A DNA stretch of 64,000 nt from Actinomycetospora lemnae (GCF_028737315.1 NZ_JAQZAO010000001.1:620001-684000), one strand, 5' to 3'; positions 28,276 to 37,422 are shown, numbered from the stretch's first letter. Notes: generated from the sequence alone by a model not told the origin. Numbers and translations: made by a program.

Positions 28276-29442
28276 TCACGGACGTGCCGTGGCGGCGAGC
28301 TGGCCGCAGGCGGCGGCGATCTCGCGCCCGCGGGTGTCGCGCACGGTGCACGCGACACCGCCGTCGCGCACCCGCCGGACGAACTCGGCCTGCACCGGCG
28401 CCGGGCTCGCGTCCCACTTGCTGCCCGGCGTGGGGTTCAGCGGGATGAGGTTGACGTGCACCAGCCGGCCGAGGTGCTTCGAGGCCAGCTTGGCGAGGAG
28501 GTCGGCGCGCCACGGCTGGTCGTTGACGTCGCGGATCAGCGCGTACTCGATGGAGATGCGCCGGCCGGTGACGTCGGCGTAGCGGCGGGCGGCCGCGAAG
28601 ACCTCGGCGACGGGCCAGCGCTGGTTGACCGGCACGAGGCTGTCGCGCAGCTCGTCGTCCGGCGTGTGCAGCGAGACCGCGAGCGTGACCTGCAGACCCT
28701 CGTCGGCGAGGCGGTGGATCGCCGGCACGAGGCCGACCGTCGAGACGGTGACCGAGCGCTGCGAGAGCCCGAGCCCGGCGGGTGGTGCGTCGCAGAGACG
28801 GTGCACGGCGTCGACGACCCGGCGGTAGTTCGCCAGCGGCTCGCCCATGCCCATGAACACCACGTTCGAGAGCCGCCGCAGGTCGGCACCCAGCCCGCCG
28901 TCGCGGACGACGGCCGCCGCCGAGCGGACCTGCTCGACGATCTCGGCGGTGGACAGGTTGCGCTCCAGCCCGTTCTGCCCGGTGGCGCAGAACGGGCAGG
29001 CCATGCCGCAGCCGGCCTGGCTGGAGATGCAGACGGTGGCGCGGTCCGGATAGCCCATGAGCACGCTCTCCACGAGCACGCCGTCGTTCGCGCGCCAGAG
29101 CGTCTTGCGGGTGGCGCCGCCGTCGCAGTCGACCACCGAGGTGGGTGTCAGCAGCTCGGGCAGCAGCGCCGGCGCGAGCGCCTCGCGGGCGGCCGCGGGC
29201 AGGTCGGTCATCGCGGCGGCGTCGGCCTCGAGGCGCGCGAAGTAGTGGCGGGAGAGCTGGTCGGCGCGGAACGCCGGCAGGCCGAGCTCGGCGACCGCCG
29301 CGCGGCGCGCGGCCGGGTCGAGGTCGGCGAGGTGGCGCGCCGGGCGCGTGCGCCGGGAGCCGCGCGGGGACAGGGAGAGCACCGGGCCGGGCGCGTCCTG
29401 CGCGTCCGGGCCCGCGAGATCGGGTACGGCGGGCTCGGTCAT
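28276..29442 (-). CDS. rlmN: 23S rRNA (adenine-C2)/tRNA methyltransferase RlmN
   Basis: 388-residue radical-SAM enzyme methylating A2503 of 23S rRNA and A37 in some tRNAs. The cluster motif is [35 protein letters not shown] and [10 protein letters not shown] are family signatures, and the second methyl-carrying Cys is in [22 protein letters not shown] 29442 overlaps the membrane protein stop (ATGA). Located between dxr and cdsA as in mycobacteria. Confidence 0.96.
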   Translation of the reverse strand: MTEPAVPDLAGPDAQDAPGPVLSLSPRGSRRTRPARHLADLDPAARRAAVAELGLPAFRADQLSRHYFARLEADAAAMTDLPAAAREALAPALLPELLTPTSVVDCDGGATRKTLWRANDGVLVESVLMGYPDRATVCISSQAGCGMACPFCATGQNGLERNLSTAEIVEQVRSAAAVVRDGGLGADLRRLSNVVFMGMGEPLANYRRVVDAVHRLCDAPPAGLGLSQRSVTVSTVGLVPAIHRLADEGLQVTLAVSLHTPDDELRDSLVPVNQRWPVAEVFAAARRYADVTGRRISIEYALIRDVNDQPWRADLLAKLASKHLGRLVHVNLIPLNPTPGSKWDASPAPVQAEFVRRVRDGGVACTVRDTRGREIAAACGQLAATARP

Positions 29443-30035
29443 CGCGCACGGTCCCGCAGCATCTCGACCAGCCCGACGCGGTCGGCGGCCGACAGCAGCA
29501 GCAGCACGCCGGCGAGCAGCCCGAGCAGCCCCTGGGACACGAACCCGCCCGCGGTGGCGGTCGTGATCAGCGCGGAGAGCACCCCGGCGCCGACGAGCAC
29601 GAATCCGAGCCAGCGCGTCGGCCGCTGCCCGGTCGAGCGGCTGAGCAGCACGAACGCGACCCCGGTGGCGACCAGCGCGAGCCCCGGGAGGAACGCCGAG
29701 GCGCTGATGAGCCCGAGCACGATCGACGCGACGATCACCAGCGCGATCACCGCGCCGCCGAGCCGCAGCACCTCGGTCGAGCGCGTGGTGTCGAACAGGC
29801 GCGGCCCGCGCCGGCGGTTCTCCACCCCGATGCCGATGGCCACGGCGATGCCGACCGCGAGGATCAGCGTGCCCACGCCGTCGGCGCCGAGACCGAGGGT
29901 GCCGGCCGCGAGCCACACGAGCCCGGCCCCGATCTCGACGAGCACCGGGTCGAGGTGGACGGCACGCCCCCCGCGGGGCGGCGGGGAGCCCTGGAAGCCC
30001 CGCCCGGGCGGGCGCGGCGGCGGGTACGCGGACAC
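29439..30035 (-). CDS. Polytopic membrane protein of unknown function
   Basis: 198 residues from GTG 30035: a Pro/Gly-rich N-terminus of ~30 residues, then about six hydrophobic helices (for example [16 protein letters not shown] and [19 protein letters not shown]), ending [16 protein letters not shown] 30044 is an alternative. 30035 is chosen because TACCGT ends 7 bp before it, the usual spacing for a leaderless start. Coupled to rlmN by ATGA. No catalytic motif is visible. Confidence 0.72.
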   Translation of the reverse strand: MSAYPPPRPPGRGFQGSPPPRGGRAVHLDPVLVEIGAGLVWLAAGTLGLGADGVGTLILAVGIAVAIGIGVENRRRGPRLFDTTRSTEVLRLGGAVIALVIVASIVLGLISASAFLPGLALVATGVAFVLLSRSTGQRPTRWLGFVLVGAGVLSALITTATAGGFVSQGLLGLLAGVLLLLSAADRVGLVEMLRDRAR

Positions 30036-30042
30036 GACATCC

Positions 30043-30048
30043 ACGGTA
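30043..30048 (-). promoter_or_regulatory. -10 box, leaderless promoter of the membrane protein-rlmN-eis unit
   Basis: TACCGT on the minus strand, 7 bp before GTG 30035; separates this unit from the etfA end at 30102. Confidence 0.45.
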
Positions 30049-30101
30049 ACGCGGGCGCGCCGGAGAACCCGACGCCAGCCCCGACCTCGACGACAGGGCT
30101 G

Positions 30102-31073
30102 TCAAGGCCCTGCGCGCCGCCGGATCTCGGCCACCACGGCCGGCAGCACCTCGTGCACGTCGCCGACCACCGCCCACGTCGCCCGGCGCATCATCGCCGC
30201 CTCCGGGTCGGTGTTCACCGCGAGGATCGACCGGGCCGACATGCAGCCCACCCAGTGCTGCGTCGCGCCGCTGATGCCGCAGGCGACGTAGAGGTCCGGG
30301 CTGATGCGGGTGCCGGTGAGCCCCACCTGGTCGGCGTGGGGGCGCCAGCCGTTGTTCGTGGCCACGCGCGAGCACCCGACGGCCCCGCCGAGCAGGCCCG
30401 CGAGCTCCTCGAGCACGGCGTAGCCCTCGGCGCTGCCCACCCCGCGCCCGCCCGACACGACCACCGGCGCGGTCGCGAGCGTCATCCCCGTCGAGCGCGC
30501 CCGGTGCTCGACCAGCCGGGCGCGCGGCAGGGTCGGGTCCAGGTCGGGGACGACGACGTCGACGGCCACCTCCGGCGCCGGCGCGGTCTCGCCGGTGGTG
30601 CGCGCGCCGCCGGTCAGGGTGGCGAGGCGGACCGGGGCGTCGAGCACCGCGTCCTCGAGCAGGATGCCGCCCGCGCGCTCGCGGGTGACCTCCCACGGCT
30701 CCCCCGGACGGATCTCTGTGCACGCCGTGGCCAGCGGCACCCCGAGCGCCGCGGACGCCCACGCCATCGCCTCGGTGCTCTCCGGGGTGGCCGCGGCGAG
30801 CACCGCCGCCGGTCCGCGCGCCGCGACGAGCCCGGCCAGCGCCTCGCCGACCGTGGCGGGCGGCGCGTCGGCGAGCAGCTCGTGCTGGAGCAGGACCAGG
30901 TGCGCCACGCCCTGCTTGGCGAGGTCGTCGGGCAGGTCGCCGGGCTCGCCGAGCGCGACGGCGGTCACCTCGGCGCCGAGCTCCCCGCCCAGGTCCCGCG
31001 CCGTCGCGAGGACCTCCCCCGCCGCGGCGGTCGGGCTCCCCTGCGCGTCCCTCTCGATCCACGCGAGCACCAT
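30102..31073 (-). CDS. etfA: Electron transfer flavoprotein alpha subunit
   Basis: 323-residue FAD-carrying ETF subunit. The C-terminal FAD domain is clear: [37 protein letters not shown], and [26 protein letters not shown]. It accepts electrons from flavin dehydrogenases and passes them to the ETF-quinone oxidoreductase. ATG 31073 overlaps the etfB stop as TGATG. Last gene of a five-gene unit whose second-last members are etfB and a dimethylglycine-dehydrogenase-like enzyme. Its partner is therefore most likely that enzyme rather than acyl-CoA dehydrogenases, none of which is nearby. The N-terminal half is more divergent than usual. Confidence 0.93.
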   Translation of the reverse strand: MVLAWIERDAQGSPTAAAGEVLATARDLGGELGAEVTAVALGEPGDLPDDLAKQGVAHLVLLQHELLADAPPATVGEALAGLVAARGPAAVLAAATPESTEAMAWASAALGVPLATACTEIRPGEPWEVTRERAGGILLEDAVLDAPVRLATLTGGARTTGETAPAPEVAVDVVVPDLDPTLPRARLVEHRARSTGMTLATAPVVVSGGRGVGSAEGYAVLEELAGLLGGAVGCSRVATNNGWRPHADQVGLTGTRISPDLYVACGISGATQHWVGCMSARSILAVNTDPEAAMMRRATWAVVGDVHEVLPAVVAEIRRRAGP

Positions 31074-31840
31074 CAGCGCACCACCCCCAGCTCCGCCAGG
31101 ACGTCCACCACCGCCGGCGCGGCCCCCGCGCCCTGCCCGAGCAGGACGGTCTCCGCGCGGGCCTCGGGCCGGTGGCGCAGCCGCCGGGTCCGCAGGCCGC
31201 TCGTCGCCGCCGGGCCGGCGAGCACCCGGACCGGCGCCTTCTTCGCCCGCAGCCGCCCCTTGATCGTCGGGTAGCGCGGGAGGTTGAGGCCCTCGAGCAC
31301 CGCGGCCACCGCGGGCAGCGGGGCATCGTGGACCTCGACGCCGCCGCCGGCCTCGCGGCGCAGGGACACCCGCCCGTCCCCGACCTCGATCCCCTTCACG
31401 CCGCCGACGACCGGGCGCCGCAGCGCGCACGCCACGCGGAACCCGACCTGCGCGTGCCCGGCGTCCGCCGACGCCTCCCCGAACAGCACGAGGTCGTAGG
31501 GCGGCAGCTCGCCCAGCGCGCCCGCGATCGCGGCGGCGGTGACCTCGGGCTCGGGGTCGGCGACGGGCGCGTCGACCCGGACCGCGTGGTCGGCGCCCAT
31601 CGACAGCGCGTAGCGCAGCTGCTCCTCGGTCGCGGGCGGCCCGACGGTCAGCACGCCCGCGCGGCCACCCGTGCGCTCGGCCAGGCGGACAGCCTCCTCG
31701 ACCGCGCACTCCTCGTGCGGGCCGATGGTGAAGCCGAGGTGACGGGTGTCGATCGCCGTCGCGTCGGCCGTCAGCGCGATCTCCGCGCCCACGGCGGGCA
31801 CGCGCTTGATGCAGACCAGGACGTCCATCGTCGTCGGCAT
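31073..31840 (-). CDS. etfB: Electron transfer flavoprotein beta subunit
   Basis: 255 residues, AMP-binding ETF subunit. VLVCIKRVP at the N-terminus, [17 protein letters not shown], and the signature [24 protein letters not shown] are intact. The recognition-loop region [10 protein letters not shown] contacts partner dehydrogenases. ATG 31840 (an alternative ATG at 31828) lies 7 bp after the FAD-GcvT gene stop, and the gene is coupled to etfA. A chromosome core housekeeping etf pair may exist elsewhere, so this could be a dedicated copy. Confidence 0.94.
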   Translation of the reverse strand: MPTTMDVLVCIKRVPAVGAEIALTADATAIDTRHLGFTIGPHEECAVEEAVRLAERTGGRAGVLTVGPPATEEQLRYALSMGADHAVRVDAPVADPEPEVTAAAIAGALGELPPYDLVLFGEASADAGHAQVGFRVACALRRPVVGGVKGIEVGDGRVSLRREAGGGVEVHDAPLPAVAAVLEGLNLPRYPTIKGRLRAKKAPVRVLAGPAATSGLRTRRLRHRPEARAETVLLGQGAGAAPAVVDVLAELGVVR

Positions 31841-31847
31841 GCCGTCC

Positions 31848-34337
31848 TCACCCCCGCATCCGTGTGTCGTCGGGGTCGAACAGCGGCGTGCGCCCGGCCC
31901 GCGCCACCGTCACCGGGTACCGCTCCCCCAGGTACTCGACGAGCAGGCCGGTGCCCTCGACCGCGTGCCACGGCGGGAGGTACGCCAGCATCAGGTGGGT
32001 CCCGAGCGACGGCGCCGTGCCCGCACTCGTCACGTACGACGGCCGGCCGCGCCGGTCGGTGATGCGCGCGCCGTCGGGCGTGAGGATCGGCTCGCCGCCC
32101 TGCGGGAAGCGTGTCGTCCCGTCGAGCCGCAGCGTGCACAGCGTCGCCTCGGGCTCGCCCTCGCGCGCCTTGGTGTACGCGGCCTTGCCGACGAAGTCCG
32201 CCTCCTTGATCCGGGGCAGCGCGAGCCCCGCCTCCACCGGCCCGTGCTCGGCGTCGAGCTCGTGGCCCATGAGCCGGTAGCCCTTCTCGATCCGCGCGGT
32301 GGTGCCGTAGACGCCGATGCCGGCGGGCACGATCCCGTGCGGCGCGCCGGCCGCGGCGACGGCGTCCCAGAGCCGCAGGCCGTGCTCGGTGGCCGTGTGC
32401 AGCTCCCACCCGAGCTCGCCGACGTAGGACAGCCGCAGTGCGAGCACCGGGATCGAGCCGACGTGGACGGTCCGCGCCGTGGCGAACGGGAACGCGGCGT
32501 CGGTGACGTCGTCGTCGGTGATCGCGGCGAGGACGTCGCGCGCCCGCGGGCCCCAGAGCCCGAGCGTGCACACCGCGGACGTGACGTCCTCCAGCGCGAC
32601 CGAGCCGTCGGCCGGCAGGTGCCGGCGGAACCACGCGAGGTCGCGCGCCCCGTCCGAGGCGCCCGTGATCACCCGGAACGCGTCGTCGCCGAGGCGCACC
32701 ACCGTCAGGTCGGTGCGGAAGCCGCCGTCGGGCCCGAGCACCGGCGTGTAGATCACCCGCCCGACCGGCCGATCCATCTGCGCGACGCACAGGTGCTGGA
32801 GGTAGGCGAGCGCGCCCGGGCCGTGGACGGCGAACTGGGAGAAGGCGCTCAGGTCGATCATCGCGACGGCCCGGCGCATGGCGAGGTGCTCGGCGCTCGT
32901 GATCGGCGACCACCAGCGCGCGTCCCACTCGTGCGGCCGGTCCTCGACGCCGAGCTCCGCGACCAGCGGCTCGTTGGACCGGTACCACTGCGGGCGCTCC
33001 CAGCCCGCGACCTCGAAGAACTCCGCGCCGAGGGCCTCCTCGCGGGGGAAGAAGGGCGAGCGGCGCGCGCCGCGGTCCGAGCTCCACTGCTCGCGCGGGT
33101 GGATGATCCCGTAGGTCTTGTTGAAGCCCTCGGCGGCGCGGGCGCGCACGTGGGCGCGGGTGCGCTCGTGCGGGGCGAACCGGGCGACGTCGGACGCGTG
33201 CGGGTCGATCTCGGGGGCGCCGCACGTCATCCACTCGGCGATCAGGCGCCCGACCCCCGGGCCCTCCTTGATCCACACCGCCGCGGCCGACCAGAGGCCC
33301 CGCACCTCCGTCTCGCCGAGCAGCGGGTGCCCGTCGGGCGTCAGGGAGAGCAGCCCGTTGATGGCGTGGCGGATGCCCGCGTCCGGCCGGTCGAGGATGC
33401 CGCCGAAGAGCTCGAGCGCGGCCTCCATCTGCGGGTCGAAGTCGTCGGGGGTGAACGGCAGCTGCGTCGGCGAGAGCGCCGCGGCCGCGATCGACGGGAT
33501 GTCGTCGGGGTCGCACAGGATCGGGCGGTGGGCGTAGGACCCGATCTCCAGGTCGGGCCCGCTCTGCCGCTCGTACATCAGCGGGTCCATGTCGCGGATG
33601 ATCGGGAACGCGATCTCCCGGCCGGTCTCGGCGAGCTCGGCGATCGGCCCGACGTCGATCATTTGGTGCACGGCCGGGGTCAGCGGGATCGTCGCCCCGG
33701 CGAGCGCCGCGATGCGCGGGCTCCACACCCCGCACGCGACCACGACGTACTCGGTCTCGACGTCGCCCCGGTCGGTGCGCACCCGGGTCACGCGGCCGCC
33801 CTCGGTGACGATGGCGAGCACCTCGGTCAGCGCGGAGACGGTGAGCGCCCCGGCCGCCGTCGCGCGCTCGCGCATGAGCTCGCCGGCGCGCAGCGGGTCG
33901 ACGACGGCCACCGACGGCGTCCAGAACCCCGCGAGCACCACGGACGGGTCGAGGAACGGGACCTTCTCGGCCACCTCGGCGGGGCTGATCAGCTCGGCGT
34001 CGATGCCCCAGGCCCGCGCCGACGACATCCGCCGGTGCAGCTCCTGGACCCGCTCCTCGGTGCGCGCGACCTCGATGCCGCCGCACGTCGTCAGCGTGTC
34101 GAGCTCCGCGTACTGACGGGACGAGTCGCCGGTCAGCAGCGTGATCTCGCGGGAGTGGTCCACCGGGAACACGAAGTTCGACGCGTGCCCGGTGGAGCCG
34201 CCCGGGTCGGGCAGGGGCCCCTTGTCGACGAGCAGGACGTCGCGCCACCCCAGCCGGGCGAGGTGGTGCACGACGGCGTTGCCGACGATGCCGGCCCCGA
34301 TGACGACGACCTGGGCCCGGTCCGGGAATGCGCTCAC
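31848..34337 (-). CDS. Dimethylglycine/sarcosine dehydrogenase-like FAD-GcvT fusion
   Basis: 829 residues in two halves. The N-terminal amine oxidase part begins VVVIGAGIVGNAVVHHLARLG; GSTGHA puts His51 where dimethylglycine and sarcosine dehydrogenases attach FAD covalently. LGETEVRGLWSAAAVWIKEGPGVG closes this domain. From ~residue 430 it is a GcvT-type folate-binding domain (DLSAFSQFAVHGPGALAYL, LRLSYVGELGWELH, YRLMGHELDAEHGPVEAGL). Expected reaction: oxidative N-demethylation with formaldehyde transfer to THF, electrons to ETF. GTG 34337. Next to etfBA, 25 bp after the MetF-like gene. Confidence 0.9.
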   Translation of the reverse strand: MSAFPDRAQVVVIGAGIVGNAVVHHLARLGWRDVLLVDKGPLPDPGGSTGHASNFVFPVDHSREITLLTGDSSRQYAELDTLTTCGGIEVARTEERVQELHRRMSSARAWGIDAELISPAEVAEKVPFLDPSVVLAGFWTPSVAVVDPLRAGELMRERATAAGALTVSALTEVLAIVTEGGRVTRVRTDRGDVETEYVVVACGVWSPRIAALAGATIPLTPAVHQMIDVGPIAELAETGREIAFPIIRDMDPLMYERQSGPDLEIGSYAHRPILCDPDDIPSIAAAALSPTQLPFTPDDFDPQMEAALELFGGILDRPDAGIRHAINGLLSLTPDGHPLLGETEVRGLWSAAAVWIKEGPGVGRLIAEWMTCGAPEIDPHASDVARFAPHERTRAHVRARAAEGFNKTYGIIHPREQWSSDRGARRSPFFPREEALGAEFFEVAGWERPQWYRSNEPLVAELGVEDRPHEWDARWWSPITSAEHLAMRRAVAMIDLSAFSQFAVHGPGALAYLQHLCVAQMDRPVGRVIYTPVLGPDGGFRTDLTVVRLGDDAFRVITGASDGARDLAWFRRHLPADGSVALEDVTSAVCTLGLWGPRARDVLAAITDDDVTDAAFPFATARTVHVGSIPVLALRLSYVGELGWELHTATEHGLRLWDAVAAAGAPHGIVPAGIGVYGTTARIEKGYRLMGHELDAEHGPVEAGLALPRIKEADFVGKAAYTKAREGEPEATLCTLRLDGTTRFPQGGEPILTPDGARITDRRGRPSYVTSAGTAPSLGTHLMLAYLPPWHAVEGTGLLVEYLGERYPVTVARAGRTPLFDPDDTRMRG

Positions 34338-34362
34338 GGCTCCTCCTCGCGAAGGGGTGTCC

Positions 34363-35232
34363 TCACGCGGCGGCGCGGCGGGCCCGGGAGAGCCACCGCA
34401 CGGTCGGCGCGACCTGGTTGAACGTGTAGAGGTGCAGCCCCGCGAGGTCGCCGCAGCCCGCCGCGAGGCCGGTGACGAGCTCGTCGGGGGTGTGGCGGCC
34501 GGGGCGCAGCAGCGATCCGGCGGTGCCGCGGTGCGAACGGGCGAAGCGCGCGGCGTCGGCGACCCCGATCCGCACCGAGAGCCGCAGCAGCCGCGCGGCG
34601 TCCACGACGCCCGGGACGCCGGCGATCACCGGCAGGTCGATCCCTCGAGCCCGCGCCTCCCGCGCGAACCGGCAGACGAGGTCGGCGTCGAAGCACAGCT
34701 GCGTGACGGTGTAGTCGGCGTGGAACTGCTTGATCCGCAGGTCGGCCCAGAGCACGTCGTCGGCGACCCGGTGGTGCCCGTCGGGGTACGACGGCACGCC
34801 GACCCGCGGCGGGCGCCGCCCGAGGTCCTCCATCGCCCGCAGCAGCGCCAGGCCGTCGGGCAGCTCCCCGGCGGCCTCGCGCGCGTCGCCACCGACGACG
34901 AACACCTCGCGCACCCCGGCCGCGGCGAGCCGGTCGAGGTGCTCGGCGAGCTCGCCGCGGTCGCGCAGGCTGCGCGCCGCGAGGTGGGGCACGGCCGCGA
35001 AGCCGCGCGCGGCGAGCGCCTCGGCGACGGCGACGGTCGCGGCCACGCCCCGGCGCGGGGTGGTCGTCACCGTCACCGTGGCGCCGGCGGGCAGATCGGC
35101 GGTGATCGTCTCCGGGGTGTCGAGCACCTCCGCCGTCGGTGCCACCTCGAAGCGCGGGTCGGCGAGCAGGGCGGCGAGGGTGGTGCGGGCTCCCGCACCA
35201 CCCTCGCCGGTCCCGTCGGTGAGGTGGTCCAC
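34363..35232 (-). CDS. Methylenetetrahydrofolate reductase-like protein
   Basis: 289-residue TIM-barrel flavoenzyme of the MetF family. RFEVAPT (near residue 27) aligns with the FEFFPP start of MetF, keeping the Glu. VPHLAARS, VFVVGGDA, VPSYPDGHHR, DYTVTQLCFDADLVCRF, IAGVPGVVDAARLLRL and GLHLYTFNQ follow in MetF order. Sequence between is shortened and divergent, so it is a special-purpose paralogue, not the biosynthetic MetF. It probably oxidises methyl-THF to methylene-THF (or the reverse) for the neighbouring demethylases. GTG 35232, 7 bp after the DmdA-like gene. Confidence 0.85.
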   Translation of the reverse strand: MDHLTDGTGEGGAGARTTLAALLADPRFEVAPTAEVLDTPETITADLPAGATVTVTTTPRRGVAATVAVAEALAARGFAAVPHLAARSLRDRGELAEHLDRLAAAGVREVFVVGGDAREAAGELPDGLALLRAMEDLGRRPPRVGVPSYPDGHHRVADDVLWADLRIKQFHADYTVTQLCFDADLVCRFAREARARGIDLPVIAGVPGVVDAARLLRLSVRIGVADAARFARSHRGTAGSLLRPGRHTPDELVTGLAAGCGDLAGLHLYTFNQVAPTVRWLSRARRAAA

Positions 35233-35239
35233 GACCCGC

Positions 35240-36466
35240 TCAGCCCTTGGGCGTCTGCTTGCGCGGGTCGACGAACGGCTTCTCGACGACGACGCCGTCA
35301 CGCACGTCGTCGAGCGTGGCGATCTGCAGCGTCGTGCCCAGCGGCGTCGACGGCGTCGCGACCATCGCGAGCCCGATGTTGCGCTCGAGCCGCGGCGACC
35401 AGCAGGCGCTGGTGACCTTGCCGACGACCTCGCCGGCCTCGTCGCGCACCGTGAACGGCTCGATCATGGAGCCGTCGTTGAACGACCCCAGCCGCGCACC
35501 GCCGATCTCGACGCCGACCATGGACCGCGACAGGCCCTGCTGCTTCGCGCGGATCAGCGCGTCCTTGCCGACGAAGTCGGCGTCCTGGCCGAGGTCGACC
35601 ATCCAGGTGTAGTCGTAGCCGACCTCGAGCGGGTTGGTGTCGAGGGTGATGTCGCAGCCGTAGGCGAGCATGCCGCCCTCGATGCGCCGGATGTGGCACG
35701 GGCCGATCGGGCGCATCCCGTGCGGGCGGCCCGCCTCCCACACGCGGTCCCACAGCCGGCCGGCGTTGCGCACGGCGTCGCGCAGGTAGATCTCGTAGCC
35801 GATCTCGGCGCTGTAGCCGGTGCGGCTGACGACGACCTCCATGTCGTCGATGACCGCGTGGCGCAGGTGGTAGTAGGGCATCTCGGCGACGTCGGCCCCG
35901 ACCAGGTCGGTGACGACGGCCTTCGCCTTCGGCCCCTGGACCTGCACCGGGGCGACGTCGATCTCGCGGACCTGCACGTCCCAGCCCCCGGCGTGGGCCA
36001 GCGCCGTGCACCAGAGCCCGACGTCGGAGTCGGCCAGCGACAGCCAGAAGCGGTCGGACTCGACGCGCAGCAGGACGGGGTCGTTGATGATCCCGCCGTC
36101 GGGCGCGGTGAGGAACACGTACTTGCACTGGCCGACCGCGCACTTCGTCAGGTCGCGGGGCACCAGCGCGTTGGTGAACGCGAACGCGTCCGGGCCGACG
36201 ATCTCGATCTGGCGCTCCACCCCGACGTCCCAGAGCGTCACGTCCTCGAGCAGCGCCCAGTACTCGGCGATCGGGTCGCCGTAGTGGCGGGGGTGGTACG
36301 TGTGGTTGTACACGCTGTACATCGCCACGCCGTGCGCGCGCGACTTCCAGAAGTACGGCGACTTCCGCAGCCGCGGGTAGAGCAGGATCCCCGGATTCGA
36401 CACCACCGTCGACGACGGCTCCGGCGCGAGCTCCACCGCCGCACGGGTGGGCAGGACGTCCGTCAT
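35240..36466 (-). CDS. GcvT/DmdA-like folate-dependent demethylase
   Basis: 408 residues, GcvT fold alone. SVYNHTYHPRHY, LLEDVTLWDVGVERQIEIVG, VPRDLTKCAVGQCKYV, GGIINDPVLLRV, FWLSLADSDVGLW and VQGPKAKAVV match the arrangement of DMSP demethylase DmdA, whose product is methyl-THF, better than a glycine cleavage T protein; no gcvP or gcvH is nearby. Dimethylglycine, betaine or methoxyaromatic demethylation are alternatives. ATG 36466 is set by GAGGT; the GTG at 36472 would overlap that site. First gene of the five-gene block. Confidence 0.82.
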   Translation of the reverse strand: MTDVLPTRAAVELAPEPSSTVVSNPGILLYPRLRKSPYFWKSRAHGVAMYSVYNHTYHPRHYGDPIAEYWALLEDVTLWDVGVERQIEIVGPDAFAFTNALVPRDLTKCAVGQCKYVFLTAPDGGIINDPVLLRVESDRFWLSLADSDVGLWCTALAHAGGWDVQVREIDVAPVQVQGPKAKAVVTDLVGADVAEMPYYHLRHAVIDDMEVVVSRTGYSAEIGYEIYLRDAVRNAGRLWDRVWEAGRPHGMRPIGPCHIRRIEGGMLAYGCDITLDTNPLEVGYDYTWMVDLGQDADFVGKDALIRAKQQGLSRSMVGVEIGGARLGSFNDGSMIEPFTVRDEAGEVVGKVTSACWSPRLERNIGLAMVATPSTPLGTTLQIATLDDVRDGVVVEKPFVDPRKQTPKG

Positions 36467-36523
36467 CAGCACCTCACTTCATCGTGCGTCCGGCGGCCCC
36501 CCGGAGCCGGCATGCGGACGATT

Positions 36524-36540
36524 GTTGCGCTTCCAGCAAC
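36524..36540. promoter_or_regulatory. Putative operator 1 of the demethylase block
   Basis: 17-bp element GTTGC-N7-GCAAC (GTTGCGCTTCCAGCAAC), 58 bp upstream of the DmdA-like start. Its twin begins 19 bp further. The bound regulator is not encoded next door. Confidence 0.65.
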
Positions 36541-36542
36541 TG

Positions 36543-36559
36543 GTTTCGCTGGCCGCAAC
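36543..36559. promoter_or_regulatory. Putative operator 2 of the demethylase block
   Basis: GTTTCGCTGGCCGCAAC, same spacing and outer bases (GTT...GCAAC, shared CGCT) as copy 1. Tandem placement suggests a dimer-of-dimers regulator site. Confidence 0.6.
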
Positions 36560-36642
36560 CAGCGTGCGACCGTGACCGAGATCACGTCAAGGGATCCGGA
36601 TCAGTGGCTTGCTGGAACGGTGCAGTGCGGCAGGTGCGGTGA

Positions 36643-37422
36643 TCAGGGCCGGACGAGCCCGGCGGGCTCCCGGCGGGTGTGCACGCGGTACGCGACGGGC
36701 AGCGCGAGGCCCGGTGTGCCGTCGATCGCCCGCTGCGCGACGACGGGGGTGAACTCGATGCGCAGGACGTCGCCGAGGGTCGTGCGGTCCGCGAAGCGCC
36801 ACAGGGTGTCGACCCGCCGCACCGCGAACCCCTGCTCGGCGAAGAAGCGCTCGGCGGCGCCGGGGTCGTAGCGCGGGGCCGAGGCGCGCATCCAGGCGCC
36901 GTAGGAGTGCCGGGTGGCGTCGAGGTCGACGACGACCAGCACCCCGCCCGGGCGCAGGACCCGCGAGGCCTCGGCGAGGCCGGGCTCGCAGCCGGGGCCG
37001 AAGAAGTAGGCGGTGCGGGCGTGCACGACGTCGGCGCTGTCGTCGGGCAGCGGCAGGGCGGCCGCGCTCCCCTCCTCGACCCGGCAGGTCGGGAGGCCGG
37101 CGACACGCTCGCGAGCACGGGCCACGAGCGGTGCGTGGGGCTCGACGCCGACCACCGTCCGGGCCCGCTGCGCGAAACGGGGCAGGTGGTAGCCGTCGCC
37201 GCACCCGACGTCGACGACGTCGGCGCCCTCGTACGGGGCCAGCTCGGCGACGGTGTCCCACAGCGCGCCGGTGGCGTCCTGCGCCTCGTTCTCCCGCTCG
37301 TAGACCTCGGGCCAGCGCCAGATGTTGGGCGACTCGACGACGTCCCCCCGGGAGACGGAGCGATCAGACGAGCACGCCGATGGGGTGGCTCGACCCGTCG
37401 AGGGCCGACGGAACCGCGTCAC
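36643..37422 (-). CDS. Class I SAM-dependent methyltransferase
   Basis: 259 residues. SAM motif I VVDVGCGDGYHLPRF near residue 71, motif II VGVEPHAPLVARARERV, then ALPLPDDSADVVHARTAYFFGPG and VLRPGGVLVVVDL. The first ~30 residues are poorly conserved in character, but no better start codon exists than GTG 37422, which overlaps the cdsA stop (GTGA). Substrate unknown. Despite its position beside the demethylase block, it is separated from it by the operator region and belongs to the cdsA transcript. Confidence 0.85.
   Translation of the reverse strand: MTRFRRPSTGRATPSACSSDRSVSRGDVVESPNIWRWPEVYERENEAQDATGALWDTVAELAPYEGADVVDVGCGDGYHLPRFAQRARTVVGVEPHAPLVARARERVAGLPTCRVEEGSAAALPLPDDSADVVHARTAYFFGPGCEPGLAEASRVLRPGGVLVVVDLDATRHSYGAWMRASAPRYDPGAAERFFAEQGFAVRRVDTLWRFADRTTLGDVLRIEFTPVVAQRAIDGTPGLALPVAYRVHTRREPAGLVRP

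Noticed and set aside
35240-36466. Assignment as glycine cleavage T protein (gcvT)
   Set aside because: No gcvP, gcvH or lpd nearby, and internal motifs fit DmdA-like demethylases better; kept as an alternative only.
36467-36642. Small RNA or small gene between the demethylase block and the methyltransferase gene
   Set aside because: No frame with a ribosome site and no terminator-like end; the region is better explained by operators and a promoter.
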